Source of the DNA: Candidatus Coprousia avicola
Lineage (GTDB): Bacteria > Actinomycetota > Coriobacteriia > Coriobacteriales > Coriobacteriaceae
Direction: 5' to 3'
DNA: 64,000 bases
Assembly: GCA_018715125.1 (NCBI GenBank)
Contig: DVMF01000068.1
Coordinates: 1-64,000, forward strand
In this document: piece by piece, positions 62,076-64,000 of the stretch
Position numbering within the stretch: the stretch's first letter is position 1
How the letters are laid out: each line of letters begins with the position of its first letter
Position numbers and translations under genes: made by a program
Notes under the pieces: model-generated
Seen by the model: the letters and a program-made list of their open reading frames with translations, nothing else
The model's database searches: none
What the model was told of the DNA's origin: nothing

Positions 62076-63581
62076 ATGCACTACGATCACAATCCGAAAT
62101 TCCCCGACGGGTTCTTCTGGGGCGCATCAAGCGCCGCATGGCAAGTGGAGGGCGGCGTGGCGGAGGGTGGCCGCACGCCGGCCATCATCGATCTGAATTC
62201 AAAGACCAAGAAGCCCTTTGCCGACAATTCCATCGCAGCGGATCATTTTCATCATGTTCACGAGGACGTTGCTCTCATGGCGGAGTGCGGCTTCACCAGC
62301 TACCGGTTCTCGCTTTCTTGGTCGCGCATCATTCCCGCTTCTGATGGAAGGGTGAATCTCGAAGGGATCGCGTTTTACAACGATCTGATCGATGAGCTTG
62401 TTGCTCGTGGCATCACCCCCATCGTGACGCTCTACCATTACGATATGCCGGTGTGGGTTGACGAAGAGCTCGGTGGCTGGAAAAACCGGGCAACGATTGA
62501 TGCTTTCGATCACTACGTGCGCGTATGTTTCGAGTCTTTCGGAGATCGGGTAAAGTACTGGCTTTCCATCAATGAGCAAAATATGCAGATCGCCTACGGC
62601 GACTGGCTGGGCATTTCCAAGGGCTGCGATGACTGGTTCCGCGACCAGTGGAAAATCAACCACATTATGAATCTTTGTCACGCTAAGGCCGTCATTGCCT
62701 GCCATGAGCTCGTTGAGGGCGGAAAAATCGGTCCTGTTCCGGGCATGGTGCCCATCTATCCGTATTCATGCGACCCGATGGATCAAATTGCCGCTATGAA
62801 CGCCGAGGAGTTCACTGAGAAAATCTGGAACGATACGTATGCGTATGGTGCTTACAGTGAGTTTGTAAAGAACTACTGGAAGAACCACGACATCAATCCT
62901 GGTATCGAGCCAGGTGATGAAGAGCTGATGGCTGCTGCAAAGATAGACTTCTTTGCAGTCAACTGCTATCGTTCGAACACGGCGAAGTGGGCGCCCATCG
63001 ACGCTGTGAGCCATCCTTATGAGCTCAACAAGACCGGCGAGAAGGGCAAGCTTGTTTTCCCGGTTGTTCCGGGCGCTTATCAGCTGGTTTACAACCCGTT
63101 TGTGGAATATACCGACTGGGACTGGGAGATCGATCCCGTTTCCATGCGCTATGTGCTGCGTTACATGTGGGACCACTATCACCTGCCCCTCGTCATTACC
63201 GAAAATGGTTTCGGCGCACACGAGCACAAGGATGACAATGGCGAGGTTCACGATCAGTACCGTATTGATTTCTTACGTGAGACGATATACCAGCTGGGAC
63301 TTGCCATCGAGGATGGCGTCGAGGTCATGGGGTACAACCCATGGTCGTTCACGGACTTGCTGTCAACGGGTAACGGGATCGAGAAGCGTTACGGCCTTGT
63401 GTATGTCGATGCCACAGACGACGAGCTGAATGAGGCTGAGGAGAAGGGCGTCTTGCCGCCGATGAAGCGTATTAAAAAAGACTCGTTCCATTGGTATGCA
63501 AAGCTCATCAAATCGAATGGTAGGGACTGGGGCTGTGACATGGCTGGTCATGATGATGCCCCCTACGGTCATCGCTCCTAA
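62076..63581 (+). CDS. GH1 6-phospho-beta-glucosidase
   Basis: A 501-residue family 1 glycosidase that cleaves phosphorylated beta-glucosides taken up by PTS. The N-terminal FPDGFFWGASSAAWQVEGG, SLSWSRIIP, acid/base Glu in SINEQN and nucleophile in ITENGFGAHE are all present. The NEQ form (in place of NEP) and the following WSFTDLLSTGNGIEKRYGLVYVD fit phospho-beta-glucosidases more than free-sugar enzymes. The start follows GGAGGGAGCAGCCGGAC. A PTS EIIB-containing gene follows 75 bp later and an RpiR regulator precedes it. Aryl-beta-glucosides or cellobiose are likely substrates. Confidence 0.93.
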   Translation: MHYDHNPKFPDGFFWGASSAAWQVEGGVAEGGRTPAIIDLNSKTKKPFADNSIAADHFHHVHEDVALMAECGFTSYRFSLSWSRIIPASDGRVNLEGIAFYNDLIDELVARGITPIVTLYHYDMPVWVDEELGGWKNRATIDAFDHYVRVCFESFGDRVKYWLSINEQNMQIAYGDWLGISKGCDDWFRDQWKINHIMNLCHAKAVIACHELVEGGKIGPVPGMVPIYPYSCDPMDQIAAMNAEEFTEKIWNDTYAYGAYSEFVKNYWKNHDINPGIEPGDEELMAAAKIDFFAVNCYRSNTAKWAPIDAVSHPYELNKTGEKGKLVFPVVPGAYQLVYNPFVEYTDWDWEIDPVSMRYVLRYMWDHYHLPLVITENGFGAHEHKDDNGEVHDQYRIDFLRETIYQLGLAIEDGVEVMGYNPWSFTDLLSTGNGIEKRYGLVYVDATDDELNEAEEKGVLPPMKRIKKDSFHWYAKLIKSNGRDWGCDMAGHDDAPYGHRS

Positions 63582-63656
63582 CTGATTTCGCGCAGTGGTG
63601 CCAAGAACAACGGACGGCTCCGCTGCAACCCAACCTCTAGATAAGGGGGACTAGCA

Positions 63657-64000
63657 ATGGCTAAGAAAGACTACGTCGCGATACGCGATCGGATTGTTGC
63701 AGCATGCGGTGGCGTGGAGAACATCGCTAACGTTTCGCATTGCATGACTCGGCTTCGGCTGCAGCTGAGGGACGGATCGAAGCTCGATCAGGATGCTGCG
63801 AAAGAGATTGCTGGCGTGTTGAACTTGGTTATCCAGAACGGTGAGTACCAGTTTGTCATCGGCCAAGATGTGGCAAGCCTGTACGAGGAGTTCATCAAGC
63901 TCGATATCCATGCGGGTGGGTCAGTGGAAGATGCGGACGCGGCCGCTGAGGATCTGAAGCGAGGCGGCGTTGCAGAGGCGATACTGTCGTTCATTGGTGG
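63657..64000 (+). CDS. PTS beta-glucoside-type permease, EIIB domain (3'-truncated)
   Basis: The visible 114 residues form a glucose/beta-glucoside-family EIIB domain: VENIANVSHCMTRLRLQLRDGSKLD, with the phosphorylated Cys in the HCMTRLR motif, and NGEYQFVIGQDVASLYEEF. An acidic linker follows and the frame continues past the window end, where an EIIC membrane domain is expected. The start is ATG after AAGGGGGACTAGCA. It would import and phosphorylate the substrate of the GH1 enzyme. The IIA domain may be at its C-terminus or be supplied by the stand-alone IIA protein near 7.7-8.2 kb. Confidence 0.92.
   Translation, partial: MAKKDYVAIRDRIVAACGGVENIANVSHCMTRLRLQLRDGSKLDQDAAKEIAGVLNLVIQNGEYQFVIGQDVASLYEEFIKLDIHAGGSVEDADAAAEDLKRGGVAEAILSFIG

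Overview
The window is GC-rich, tightly packed bacterial chromosome with purine-rich Shine-Dalgarno sites, many stop/start overlaps, an L10 leader ahead of rplJ-rplL, and a mix of PTS, RpiR/SIS regulators and phospho-glycosidases. Together these suggest an anaerobic Coriobacteriia gut actinobacterium, probably Collinsella-like. That assignment is inference; no rRNA or tRNA gene is visible to confirm it.

Layout. 1-6.6 kb: the 3' part of ilvC, a YbaK/ProX editing protein, a flavodoxin-ferredoxin fusion, and an ABC importer with two near-duplicate lipoprotein receptors, a permease and an ATPase. 6.7-16.3 kb: tyrosine phosphatase, PTS IIA(Glc)-type protein, asnS, a MalY-type C-S lyase, a HAD hydrolase, a fused FeoA-FeoB iron transporter behind a structured leader, a nicotinamidase-like hydrolase and a deoxyinosine DNA glycosylase. 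16.3-23.1 kb: the L10 leader and rplJ-rplL, an RpiR regulator divergent from a GH4 phospho-beta-glucosidase, an RGG-box protein behind a run of hairpins, and ThpR. 23.1-26.7 kb: a lower-GC island with a C5 methyltransferase, a Sau3AI/MutH-type endonuclease and a HIRAN protein.

26.8-38.9 kb: YeiH-type exporter with a divergent LysR regulator, a DUF2130 protein, then a four-gene cluster (ethanolamine-type permease, class III PLP phospho-lyase/aminotransferase, APH-fold kinase, P-II protein) that reads as a kinase/phospho-lyase route for an amino alcohol, most likely ethanolamine. A Ski2-like helicase and a BASS transporter follow. 38.9-43.8 kb: TrmB, a TRM9-like methyltransferase and a divergent Elp3, a neighbourhood suggesting eukaryote-style wobble-uridine modification. 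44-51.8 kb: a complete opp operon (oppABCDF plus a small membrane protein) and a CapA-family lipoprotein.

52-60.8 kb is the most unusual stretch: a RelB/DinJ-like antitoxin with a PIN toxin, then a reverse-strand operon of TerB-domain protein, BrxD-like ATPase, PNPOx-family flavoprotein and Lhr-like (BrxHI-like) helicase, with a LytTR regulator just upstream. It resembles part of a BREX/Ter system without pglX, pglZ or brxC. The BrxD-like gene carries a long palindromic element inside its reading frame. 61-64 kb: an RpiR regulator, a GH1 phospho-beta-glucosidase and the start of a PTS EIIB-containing permease, together a beta-glucoside operon of visibly lower GC.
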